NCBI GenBank assembly: GCA_022574265.1
Contig: JACZSI010000017.1
Span: 1-18,120 of the forward strand
DNA: 18,120 nucleotides
Source: Chloroflexota bacterium
GTDB lineage: Bacteria; Chloroflexota; Dehalococcoidia; Lucifugimonadales; Australimonadaceae
Reading direction: 5' to 3'
Shown piece after piece: positions 5,951 through 12,820 of this stretch. Every line of letters starts with the position of its first letter. The first letter of the stretch is position 1. The translations under genes were made by a program, and so were the position numbers. The notes beneath the pieces were generated by a model. That model was not told the origin of the DNA. It made no database searches and worked only from the letters and a program-made list of their open reading frames with translations.

Positions 5951-6415
5951 ATGGCCGACGTCTTCTTGCTCATCGTCCGCTGGGCACATGCCATCGCGGC
6001 CGTCGCCTGGGTCGGCGGCGGCATCTTCTACTGGGTCGTGCTGCGGCCCGCGCTCCGCACCGAGGGGGTCCCGCCGGCCGTGGCCCGGGTCGCCGGGGCC
6101 GAGTTCGGTGGGCTCGTGGCGCTGGCGGCGTGGACGCTCGTGGTGACCGGCTTCGTGTTGGTGTTCGCGCGCCTCTCGGAGCCGGCGGCCGACGTCCCCT
6201 ACGGGGCGGTCCTCGCGCTCAAGATCGCGCTCTCGGTCTGGATGTTCCTGCTCGTGAGCGGGCGGCGGCGAGGCGGACCGGCGGACGGACGGCCGCGCGG
6301 GCGGCTCCGGGCCGCGGCCAACGCGCTCGGCAGCGTGAACACGACGGTCGTGCTGGGCGTCGTCGTCTTCGGGCTGTCCGACGTGCTGCGCCTGCTCTTC
6401 GAGCGGAACCTGTAG
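5951..6415 (+). CDS. CopD-like integral membrane protein
   Basis: A 154-residue protein with four predicted hydrophobic segments at about residues 3-24, 42-65, 75-93 and 121-143. The first segment contains RWAHAIAAVAWVGGG, which resembles the conserved His in the first helix and the following WxGG of the CopD/YcnJ-type copper-resistance and related putative membrane families. A charged Arg/Gly loop lies between helices 3 and 4. A metal or heme ligand role for His11 is possible but unproven. The frame is open a further 72 bases upstream, but ATG 5951 sits just after a TTGCTC-17-TAGCAT promoter and starts directly before the first helix. The next gene begins 9 bases after its stop. Confidence 0.7.
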   Translation: MADVFLLIVRWAHAIAAVAWVGGGIFYWVVLRPALRTEGVPPAVARVAGAEFGGLVALAAWTLVVTGFVLVFARLSEPAADVPYGAVLALKIALSVWMFLLVSGRRRGGPADGRPRGRLRAAANALGSVNTTVVLGVVVFGLSDVLRLLFERNL

Positions 6416-6424
6416 ACTGCTGCC

Positions 6425-6619
6425 GTGCGCCGCGACCTGATGGACATACTCGTCTGCCCCGTCTGCAAGGAGCCGCTCGATCTTGCCGTCGAACGCGAGG
6501 AGGACGGCGAGGTGCTCACGGGGACGCTGACCTCGCCGGGCTGTGGGGCCACCTATCCGATCGAGGACGGCATCCCGAACCTGCTCCCAGGTCCGGTCTC
6601 CGGCCCGGCGTCGTCGTAG
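6425..6619 (+). CDS. Trm112-like (UPF0434) small zinc-binding protein
   Basis: A 64-residue protein with LMDILVCPVCKEPL at the start and ATYPIEDGIPNLLP at the end, the typical Trm112/UPF0434 pattern. Such proteins form a zinc-ribbon-like fold and often activate methyltransferases. Cys11 and Cys14 form the first knuckle. In the second, SPGCG keeps only one Cys (Cys40), and the usual partner three residues before it is Ser37, so zinc binding may be incomplete. GTG 6425 is chosen because it keeps the family's RRDLMDIL start; ATG 6440 is the alternative. A TAGACT box 6 bases upstream suggests an additional leaderless transcript. It follows the CopD-like gene by 9 bases and precedes egtD. Confidence 0.82.
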   Translation: MRRDLMDILVCPVCKEPLDLAVEREEDGEVLTGTLTSPGCGATYPIEDGIPNLLPGPVSGPASS

Positions 6620-6639
6620 GGGCGCCATGAATGGCGCCC
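6620..6639. terminator. hairpin after the Trm112-like gene
   Basis: GGGCGCCAT (6620-6628) and ATGGCGCCC (6631-6639) form a perfect 9-bp inverted repeat starting at the base after the stop codon. The nearest T-run (CTTTTG, 6651-6656) is 12 bases further on, so termination is plausible but not classical. Confidence 0.45.
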
Positions 6640-6653
6640 GAGGGCGCGCGCTT

Positions 6654-6682
6654 TTGACACCCCGAAGCGCTGCCGGTACCCT
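6654..6682 (+). promoter_or_regulatory. egtD promoter
   Basis: A perfect TTGACA (6654-6659), a 17-base spacer and TACCCT (6677-6682) precede the ATG at 6711 by 28 bases. Together with the hairpin just upstream, this makes egtD its own transcription unit. Confidence 0.65.
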
Positions 6683-6710
6683 GGGCGCGCCCTGGCTCCC
6701 CTTCCCTCTC

Positions 6711-7721
6711 ATGACCGATCTCGCCCACGCAAGCACTGAGTACGCGGCCCGGCTGAGCATCGACGTCGTCGACGCCGGCGGGGTTGCCGGCAGGATGGCC
6801 GAGGACGTCTTGGCGGGGCTCACCGCCGTCCCCAAGCAGCTGCCGCCGAAGTACTTCTACGACGACGCCGGGTCGCGGCTGTTCGAGCAGATCACGCGGC
6901 TGCCGGAGTACTACCCGTCGCGCGCCGAGCGTGAGCTGCTGGAGGAGACGGCGGACGAGCTCATGGCCGAGCTGCGGCCCGCGGAGATCGTGGAGCTTGG
7001 CGCCGGCTCGTCGGCGAAGACGCGGCGGCTGCTGAGCGCTCCCACCGCGCCCGAGCACCTGCGGCGCTTCGTACCGCTGGACGTGAGCCGGGAGATCGTG
7101 GAGTCGAGCGCGCTCGGTCTGCTGGCGGACTTCCCGTACCTGAGCGTCCACGGCGTCATCGGCGACTTCGAGCGGCACCTCCACCACGTCCCGCAAGCGA
7201 TCGGCAGGAGGCTGGTGCTCTTCTTGGGCGGCACGATCGGCAACCTGCACCCCCCGGAGCGCACCGCCTTCCTCGCCAGCGTGCGCGGCCTGCTCGGCCC
7301 CGGCGACCGTGTGCTCATCGGTCTGGACCTCGTGAAGGACGTCGCGACGATGGAGGCCGCGTACAACGACTCCGCCGGGGTGACGGCCGAGTTCAACCGG
7401 AACATGCTCCGCTTCATCAACCGGGAGCTGGGCGCGAACTTCGAGCCCGAGGCGTTCGCCCATCGCGCGTTCTTCAACGCGGAGCACTCGCGCATCGAGA
7501 TGCACCTGGCGCCGAGCGTCCCGCAGGAGGTCAGCGCGCCGGACATCTCACTCAGCGTGACCATCAGCCCGAGCGAGACGATCTGGACGGAGAGCTCGTA
7601 CAAGTTCACGCCCGAGTCGGTCGCGGGGATGCTCGCCGATGCCGGTCTGCGGCTGGAGCGCTGCTACGCGAACGACCGTCCCGACCGCCGGTTCGCCCTC
7701 GCCCTCGCCGCGCCCGCCTAG
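6711..7721 (+). CDS. egtD: L-histidine N-alpha-methyltransferase EgtD
   Basis: A 336-residue protein of the Methyltransf_33 family that trimethylates histidine to hercynine with three S-adenosylmethionine, the first step of ergothioneine synthesis. Visible motifs are KYFYDDAGSRLFEQIT (47-62), LPEYYP (64-69), the SAM-binding VELGAGSSAKT (94-104), FLGGTIGNLHPPER (171-184) and TESSYKF (293-299). Asn178, Glu294 and Ser296 lie at a constant offset of 12 from Asn166, Glu282 and Ser284 of mycobacterial EgtD, residues known to bind histidine. The frame is open further upstream, but ATG 6711 lies behind a TTGACA-17-TACCCT promoter and matches the family start. No EgtB sulfoxide synthase or EgtE gene is in the window. 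The upstream Trm112-like protein might be a methyltransferase partner, though EgtD is not known to need one. Confidence 0.92.
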   Translation: MTDLAHASTEYAARLSIDVVDAGGVAGRMAEDVLAGLTAVPKQLPPKYFYDDAGSRLFEQITRLPEYYPSRAERELLEETADELMAELRPAEIVELGAGSSAKTRRLLSAPTAPEHLRRFVPLDVSREIVESSALGLLADFPYLSVHGVIGDFERHLHHVPQAIGRRLVLFLGGTIGNLHPPERTAFLASVRGLLGPGDRVLIGLDLVKDVATMEAAYNDSAGVTAEFNRNMLRFINRELGANFEPEAFAHRAFFNAEHSRIEMHLAPSVPQEVSAPDISLSVTISPSETIWTESSYKFTPESVAGMLADAGLRLERCYANDRPDRRFALALAAPA

Positions 7722-7733
7722 CGCACGCTCCAG

Positions 7734-7762
7734 TTGCCCTTCCCGTTTTATTCGTATAGGCT
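7734..7762 (+). promoter_or_regulatory. promoter of the iron importer operon
   Basis: TTGCCC (7734-7739) and TAGGCT (7757-7762) are 17 bases apart, within an unusually AT-rich patch (CGTTTTATTCGTATAG). Transcription would start near 7769, directly before the palindrome at 7773-7786. Confidence 0.55.
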
Positions 7763-7772
7763 ACCGGCAGAC

Positions 7773-7786
7773 TTAGGACGTCCTAA
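7773..7786. promoter_or_regulatory. perfect palindromic operator TTAGGACGTCCTAA
   Basis: A perfect 14-bp palindrome begins about 11 bases downstream of the -10, overlapping or just after the likely transcription start, where a bound repressor would block initiation. TTAGG...CCTAA half sites are those of DtxR/IdeR-type iron regulators, although the half-site spacing here is shorter than in the classical 19-bp IdeR box. The gene behind it is an iron-importer protein, which fits iron control. Confidence 0.6.
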
Positions 7787-7793
7787 TTCCTGA

Positions 7794-7813
7794 CATGGGA
7801 CACCCATCCCATG
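7794..7813. repeat. inverted repeat before the fbpA-like gene
   Basis: CATGGGA (7794-7800) and TCCCATG (7807-7813) are perfectly complementary around a 6-base loop. It ends 9 bases before ATG 7823 and contains the first in-frame ATG (7811). In RNA it could form a 7-bp hairpin next to the ribosome binding site; as DNA it could be a second operator half. Confidence 0.4.
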
Positions 7814-7822
7814 AGGTCTGCC

Positions 7823-8857
7823 ATGCCCCCTCGCCCTCTCTCCATGCGTCACCTCCGGCCAAAGCTCCTCTTGGCGCTCGTGGCCCTCATCGCGGGCCTG
7901 GCCGCAGGCTGCGGCTCCGATACCAACGACGCCGGCTCGCTGTACCTGTACTCCGGACGCAGCGAGAGCCTGGTCGGTCCCATCATCAAGCAGTTCGCCG
8001 AGCTCACCGGCATCGACGTGCAGGTGAAGTACGCCGGGACGGCGTCGCTGGCGGCCACCCTGCTGGAGGAGGGCGATAGGAGTCCCGCGGATGTCTTCTA
8101 TGCCCAGGACCCAGGCGGTCTGGGGGTGGTCGAGAGCATGCTCGGAGTGCTTCCGGCCGAGACGCTCGAGAGGGTCTCCGAGTGGGCCCGCTCGCCGCAA
8201 GGGCTGTGGGTGGGCATATCTGGCCGGGCGCGCGTGCTCGTCTTCAACCCGGAGCGGGTGAGCGAGAGCGAGCTGCCCGCCAGCATCGAGGACTTGACGG
8301 ACCCGAAGTGGAAGGGCCGCCTCGGCTGGGCGCCCACGAACGGCTCGTTCCTGACGATGGTGACGGGCATGCGCAAGCTGTGGGGCGAGGAGCGGACGCG
8401 GGCTTGGATCGACGGCATGGTCGCCAACGGGGCCAGCATCTATCCGAACAACACCACGCAGGTCGCCGCCGTGGCGTCCGGAGAGATCGACGTGGGGCTC
8501 GTGAACCACTACTACCTCTTCCGCTTCTTGGCCGAGGAGGGTGAGACATTCGTGGCCCGCAACTACCATCCCACCGCCGGCGGGCCTGGCTCCCTGGTGA
8601 TGGTCTCGGGCGCGGGCGTGCTCGCCACGGCCGAGAACCGCGAGAACGCCGAGCGGTTCGTGAGCTTCTTGCTCTCGAGGGTGGCCCAGCAGTACTTCGC
8701 CAGCCAGACCTTCGAGTACCCACTGGTGGAGGGCGTGCGCACGGGCCGCCTGTTGACGCCGCTCCACGAGATCAACCGGCCCGACGTGGCGCTCGCTGAC
8801 CTCGCCGACCTCGCGGGAACGACCGAGCTTCTGCGGAGCGCCGGCGCGCTGCCGTGA
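7823..8857 (+). CDS. ferric-iron ABC importer, substrate-binding lipoprotein (FbpA/FutA-like)
   Basis: A 344-residue protein with a lipoprotein signal peptide ending LAAGC (Cys30), so it is anchored outside the membrane. The mature part is a family-1 solute-binding protein: SLYLYSGRSE at the start of lobe 1, YAGTASLAATLLEE, DVFYAQDPGGLG, LTDPKWKGRLGWAPTNGSF and NHYYLFR. The paired tyrosines (Tyr230, Tyr231) match the Fe(III)-binding Tyr pair of FbpA proteins, and the preceding SGEIDVGLVN is typical. ATG 7823 has GAGG 7 bases upstream; ATG 7811 and ATG 7844 are alternatives and do not change the mature protein. The last codons overlap the GTG start of the permease gene. The promoter carries a DtxR-like palindrome. 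No ATPase gene follows. Confidence 0.87.
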   Translation: MPPRPLSMRHLRPKLLLALVALIAGLAAGCGSDTNDAGSLYLYSGRSESLVGPIIKQFAELTGIDVQVKYAGTASLAATLLEEGDRSPADVFYAQDPGGLGVVESMLGVLPAETLERVSEWARSPQGLWVGISGRARVLVFNPERVSESELPASIEDLTDPKWKGRLGWAPTNGSFLTMVTGMRKLWGEERTRAWIDGMVANGASIYPNNTTQVAAVASGEIDVGLVNHYYLFRFLAEEGETFVARNYHPTAGGPGSLVMVSGAGVLATAENRENAERFVSFLLSRVAQQYFASQTFEYPLVEGVRTGRLLTPLHEINRPDVALADLADLAGTTELLRSAGALP

Positions 8858-10437
8858 ACGCCCCCCACACCGCCGCCCGGCCACGCGCGCCCGCCTTCAT
8901 ATGGGTGCCGGCCGTCGCCGTCGCGCTCGCCATGCTCCTGCCGCCGGTGTACCTGGGCGTGCGCGCGGCGGATGCGGGCTCCGGTATCGTCGACATACTG
9001 CTGAATACGAGGACGCTCGCTATCCTGGCGCGGACGCTCGTGCTGGTCGCGGTGGTCACGGTCGCTTGCGTCTCGCTTGGCGTGGCGCTGGCATGGCTGA
9101 CCGTGCGCACCGACCTGCCGCTGCGCCGGACGTTCGCCGTGCTCACGGCGCTGCCGCTCGTGATACCGAGCTACCTCTTCGCGCGGCTCCTCGTCATCAC
9201 GCTCGGGCCGAAGGGCACGCTCCAGGGGTGGCTCGAGCCGCTGGGGGTTGAGCGGCTGCCGGAGATCTTCGGGCTGCCGGGCGCCGCACTGACGCTCTCG
9301 CTCCTGAGCTTTCCCTACGTGCTGCTGCCGGTGCGCGCCGCGCTACTGCGGAGCGACCCATCGCTCGAAGAGGCCTCGCGGGGGCTCGGGCGCGGCGGCT
9401 GGACGACTTTCATGGGCGTGACGCTGCCCATGCTGCGGCCCGCGATCGCCGCGGGGGCCCTGCTGGTCGCGCTGTACACGATGAGCGACTTCGGCGCCGT
9501 GTCGCTGCTGCGCTACCAGACGTTCACGTGGGCGATCTACATCCAGTACGAGTCGCTGATCGACCGCACGGTCGCCGCGGCGCTGTCGCTGGCGCTCGTG
9601 AGTCTCGCGCTGACGCTGCTCTTCCTGGAGACGCGCACGAGAGGGCGGGCCGAGTACTTCCGCAGCTCGCCGGGTGCCGCGCGTGCCTTGAGCGTCGTGC
9701 GGCTCGGGCGCTGGCGGTGGCCGGCGGCGGGGTTCGCCGCGGGCGTCGTCGCCCTCTCGCTGGCCGCGCCGATAGCGATCCTGCTCTTCTGGGTCGTGCG
9801 TGGGCTCGGCGCCGGTGAGTCACTGAGCCTGCTGTGGAGCAACACGGCCAACACGCTCTCCGTTGCCGTGCTCGCGGCGATGGTAGCGGCGGCGGCGGGC
9901 ATCCCCGTGGCGGTGCTCGCGGTGCGCTATCCGAGCCGGGCGAGCGCCGCGATCGAGCGGCTCGCCTACGTGGGCTTCGCGCTGCCGGGGGTGGCTGTGG
10001 CGCTGGCGTTCGTCTTCTTCGCTCTCGCACTCGCCCCGGCCGTGTACCAGACGACGCTGCTGCTCGTCGTCGCTTACGTGATGCTGTTCCTGCCCGCCGC
10101 GGTGGGGGCGACGCAGGCGGCGCTGCGGCAGGTGAGCCCGCGCCTGGAGGAGGCTGCCCGGGGGCTGGGCAAGACGCCCGGCCAGGCGTTCCGGCTGGTC
10201 ACGCTGCCGCTGCTCGGCCGTGGCGTGCTCGCGGGGGCGGCGCTGGTGCTGCTGCTGACGATGAAGGAGCTGCCGGCGACGCTGATCCTCGCGCCGCCGG
10301 GCTTCACGACGCTGGCGACGTCGATCTGGAGCGCGGACACCGAGGCCTTCTTCGCACGGACGGCGGCCGGGGCGCTGCTGCTCGTGCTCGTGGCCGTGCC
10401 GCCGGTCGTGTTCCTCGTGGCGCGCGAGCGGCGCTAG
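8854..10437 (+). CDS. ferric-iron ABC importer, double-module permease (FbpB-like)
   Basis: A 527-residue inner-membrane protein with two homologous permease halves of about six helices each. Each half carries an EAA loop that docks the ATPase: SLEEASRGLGRGGWTTFMGVTLP near residues 168-190 and RLEEAARGLGKTPGQAFRLVTLP near 430-452. The fused two-module layout is typical of FbpB/AfuB/FutB iron(III) permeases. GTG 8854 overlaps the TGA of the binding-protein gene (GTGA), so the two are translationally coupled. The expected third subunit, an FbpC-type ATPase, is absent: the next gene is convergent, and the two stop codons overlap in a single CTAG (10434-10437). The transporter must use an ATPase encoded elsewhere. 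Confidence 0.9.
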   Translation: MNAPHTAARPRAPAFIWVPAVAVALAMLLPPVYLGVRAADAGSGIVDILLNTRTLAILARTLVLVAVVTVACVSLGVALAWLTVRTDLPLRRTFAVLTALPLVIPSYLFARLLVITLGPKGTLQGWLEPLGVERLPEIFGLPGAALTLSLLSFPYVLLPVRAALLRSDPSLEEASRGLGRGGWTTFMGVTLPMLRPAIAAGALLVALYTMSDFGAVSLLRYQTFTWAIYIQYESLIDRTVAAALSLALVSLALTLLFLETRTRGRAEYFRSSPGAARALSVVRLGRWRWPAAGFAAGVVALSLAAPIAILLFWVVRGLGAGESLSLLWSNTANTLSVAVLAAMVAAAAGIPVAVLAVRYPSRASAAIERLAYVGFALPGVAVALAFVFFALALAPAVYQTTLLLVVAYVMLFLPAAVGATQAALRQVSPRLEEAARGLGKTPGQAFRLVTLPLLGRGVLAGAALVLLLTMKELPATLILAPPGFTTLATSIWSADTEAFFARTAAGALLLVLVAVPPVVFLVARERR

Positions 10438-11570
10438 ACGCGGTCGACGACGATCCCCGCCTCGCGCGCCGAGACCTGGATGGCGAGCATCGACGTGATG
10501 GCCAAGATGCCGTGCGCGCCTTCGGCGGTCACGGCGTCCGTCCGCATCTCCTTGAGCGCGGCCGTCTGCTTCGCGGACAGCCCCAGCTCCGCCGAGACGC
10601 CGTCCATGTCGCGCACCCACCGCGCGCGGAGAGCGTCGTCGGTCCGGAGGAGGAACAGCGCCTTGTTCAGCGGGAAGGTCTCCGGCTCTGGGTACTTGTA
10701 GAACTCGTAGCCCTGCCCCTTGAACTCGAACCCCCCGAAGCGCGGCATGTCGCGGTGCTCCTGGCCGCGGCCCTCAGTCTCGGGGATGAAGCGCATGACC
10801 GCGTGGCCGTGGTGCGACGTCGGCTGGTAGGTGAGCAGCTTGCCGCGCTTGCGGCCGATGGCGCCGAGCATGACCATCCACGGCAGCAGCTCGCCGTTCC
10901 CGACCTCGTCGAGCTGCTCGCCGGTCAGCTCCAGCAGCGACTCGGGCCTGCCTTCCTCGAGCTCCTGGATGACCCAGTGGTCGAAGTCGTATTCGGGCTC
11001 GTAGTACTTCCACGTGCCCGGGTAGTGGGACATGCCGCCGGAGGCCAGGATGGCGACGCGCTCCGGCCGCTCGGCGATGACCGCGGCCATCGCGGCACCG
11101 AGGTCCATGCAGCGCTGCGTGGTCGGCAACGGCGGGAGGTAGACGTTCACGAACATGGGTATGACGGGGATATCGCGCCCGGCGAGGATGTACTCGAAGG
11201 GGACGGCGAAGGCGTGGCCCAACAGGGCCTCCTGCGCGTACGCCATGTCGTGGCCGCTCTCCACGAGCCCTTCGAGCAGCGCGCGAGCGAGCGGCTGGTG
11301 GATGGGTACGTCGTAGTGGTGGCCCGCGAAGGAGGCTGTGGCACGCTCACCCGAGACGAGGGCGAACGTGGGCACGGCGGAGAGGAAGAAGGTCTCCAGA
11401 TGGTCGATGCCCACGACGATCAGCGCGTCGGGTTTCGTCTCGTCCAGCAGCTTGCCCAGCTCCGCCATGGCCGCGATGTCGGCATCGAGCTGCGCCTGGT
11501 CCTCCTGCGGTGGACGCGTCAGCAGCTGCGGTGCGTGGACCGACGCCATCGCCCAGACGATCTCACCCAT
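10434..11570 (-). CDS. class III extradiol ring-cleavage dioxygenase, LigB-LigA fusion
   Basis: A 378-residue protein. Residues 1-about 290 are a LigB-type catalytic domain of the Fe(II) extradiol dioxygenases, with His12 (VHAPQL) and His57 (GIDHLE) as probable iron ligands, His182 (GGMSHYPG) as the probable catalytic base and Glu227 (NGELLPWMVMLGA) as the third ligand. Residues about 299-365 (FPLNKALFLLRTDDALRARW...) resemble the small LigA subunit of protocatechuate 4,5-dioxygenase, so both subunits are fused in one chain, as in gallate-type dioxygenases. The reaction would be meta cleavage of a catechol, protocatechuate or gallate-like ring; the substrate is not predictable. ATG 11570 is 21 bases after the isochorismatase gene on the same strand. 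Its stop overlaps that of the convergent permease gene. Confidence 0.85.
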   Translation of the reverse strand: MGEIVWAMASVHAPQLLTRPPQEDQAQLDADIAAMAELGKLLDETKPDALIVVGIDHLETFFLSAVPTFALVSGERATASFAGHHYDVPIHQPLARALLEGLVESGHDMAYAQEALLGHAFAVPFEYILAGRDIPVIPMFVNVYLPPLPTTQRCMDLGAAMAAVIAERPERVAILASGGMSHYPGTWKYYEPEYDFDHWVIQELEEGRPESLLELTGEQLDEVGNGELLPWMVMLGAIGRKRGKLLTYQPTSHHGHAVMRFIPETEGRGQEHRDMPRFGGFEFKGQGYEFYKYPEPETFPLNKALFLLRTDDALRARWVRDMDGVSAELGLSAKQTAALKEMRTDAVTAEGAHGILAITSMLAIQVSAREAGIVVDRV

Positions 11571-11591
11571 CGCGCTTGCTCCCGGCCGCCG

Positions 11592-12350
11592 CTAGCTTGC
11601 CGAGGCGGCTTTCGGCACGCCGTAGCCCTCGGGCGCCTGCCACGCGTGCATCCAGGTCTGGATGTCCGACAGGGCCAGCACGTCGGCGTACTTCTGGTTC
11701 ATGTCGAAGAGGTTGAGCGCGTGGGTCGCCTCGTGCCGGTCGAACACGCACTCCTCGGCCACGATCGTGTGGTAGCGGTGCGTGCAGGCGTCGACGACGG
11801 AGGCGCGGACACATCCGCTGGTGCTCTCGCCGGCCACGATCAGCGTGTCGACGCCGAGTGCGTTCAGATGGCCGACGATGGGCGTGCCGTAGAAGGGGCT
11901 CGGCGACGACTTCCGGAGGAACGCCTCGCCCTTGATCGGCGCGACCTCGTCGACGATGTCGAACATCTCGGGGGTGCGTGCCGTGCGGCCGCCGGAACCC
12001 ATGTAGCCGGCGCGGCCCTCGTCGCTGCGAGTGGCGTTGGCCCAGCCGGCGATGCCGGACTGCTCTTCCGGGAGGCCCGTGACGTGGACGACGGGGATGC
12101 CGACCTCGCGCGCTGTCGCCAGCAGGGACTGGATGTGCGGCAGCGATTCCCACGCCGCCAGGCCGCAGCTGGCGGGCCACTCCTTGACGGCCTCCATGAG
12201 CGGCAGGGGCCGGTCGCCGAAGACCCACCGGTAGAGGTCGATCATGAGCAGCGCCGGGCGCGCTCCGAACCCCGTGGTCCGATGGCCGCTGGCGGCGACG
12301 TGCGCCTTGTCCTGCTCGGTCAGAAACGGCTCCCAAACACGCTCTGCCAT
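11592..12350 (-). CDS. isochorismatase-family cysteine hydrolase
   Basis: A 252-residue protein with the isochorismatase/nicotinamidase fold. RPALLMIDLYRW (Asp38), SPSPFYGT preceded by Lys147, and GESTSGCVRASVVDA (Cys180) supply the Asp-Lys-Cys triad. The Lys-Cys spacing of 33 equals that of N-carbamoylsarcosine amidase (144 and 177). Family members hydrolyse amides such as N-carbamoylsarcosine or maleamate, or isochorismate. An amidase role is favoured because the Cys is present. ATG 12350 has a strong GGAGG 5 bases upstream; the longer open frame upstream has no family match. It heads an operon with the ring-cleaving dioxygenase, so amide hydrolysis of a ring substituent or cleavage product is a reasonable guess. 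A TAGCCT box at 12404-12399 (-) may be its -10. Confidence 0.87.
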   Translation of the reverse strand: MAERVWEPFLTEQDKAHVAASGHRTTGFGARPALLMIDLYRWVFGDRPLPLMEAVKEWPASCGLAAWESLPHIQSLLATAREVGIPVVHVTGLPEEQSGIAGWANATRSDEGRAGYMGSGGRTARTPEMFDIVDEVAPIKGEAFLRKSSPSPFYGTPIVGHLNALGVDTLIVAGESTSGCVRASVVDACTHRYHTIVAEECVFDRHEATHALNLFDMNQKYADVLALSDIQTWMHAWQAPEGYGVPKAASAS

Positions 12351-12501
12351 GATTGCCTCCTGTGCAGACGGCTCTCCGTATGGGCCAGGCGTCCGCAGGC
12401 TACCACAAGGGGTTCGCCCTCGTTTGGATGAGCCGGGGTGGTAGAGTAGCGCGCTGCAGGCCCCTTCACGGCACAGCGAGCGCTCCGGAGGCAGGACGAG
12501 C

Positions 12502-12816
12502 ATGTACGCGAGGCTGACTCAGTTCCACGTGGACCCGAAGGACATCGATCTGGACATAGCGCAGGGCGTCTTCGAGCGTCTGGTGGTGCCGGAGATGCGC
12601 AAGCAGGCGGGGTACGAAGGCTGCTACCTGCTGCGCACGGAGAGCGGCAAGGGGGCCGTGGTCTCGCTCTGGGAGAGCGAGGACGCCGCCGTCTCCAGCG
12701 AGACGAGCGGGTACTACGCCGAGCAGCTCGCGAAGCTCATGCCGCTGCTGGGGAGCTCGCCGGAGGTGGATACCTTCCAGGTCGCGTTCGCCGACCATCC
12801 CATCGAGGGCGAGTAG
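12502..12816 (+). CDS. ABM-like dimeric alpha/beta-barrel protein
   Basis: A 104-residue protein beginning YARLTQFHVDP and containing PEMRKQAGYEGCYLLR, GAVVSLWESEDAAVSSE and a C-terminal VDTFQVAF strand. This strand-helix-strand-strand-helix-strand order with the GYxG...W pattern is that of antibiotic-biosynthesis-monooxygenase-like proteins, small dimers that include quinone-forming monooxygenases and heme-degrading enzymes. The exact activity cannot be told. GGAGG lies 10 bases before ATG 12502, and a TAGAGT box at 12442-12447 may be its -10. It is divergent from the isochorismatase operon and convergent with the permease gene, whose stop is 4 bases away. Confidence 0.7.
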   Translation: MYARLTQFHVDPKDIDLDIAQGVFERLVVPEMRKQAGYEGCYLLRTESGKGAVVSLWESEDAAVSSETSGYYAEQLAKLMPLLGSSPEVDTFQVAFADHPIEGE

Positions 12817-12820
12817 CGAG

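Noticed and set aside
9834..12431. Long open frame of 865 codons on the + strand
   Set aside because: It runs antisense through the dioxygenase and isochorismatase genes and out of frame through the permease end. Its translation is Arg/Ala/Gly/His-rich without motifs; such frames arise from high GC at third positions.
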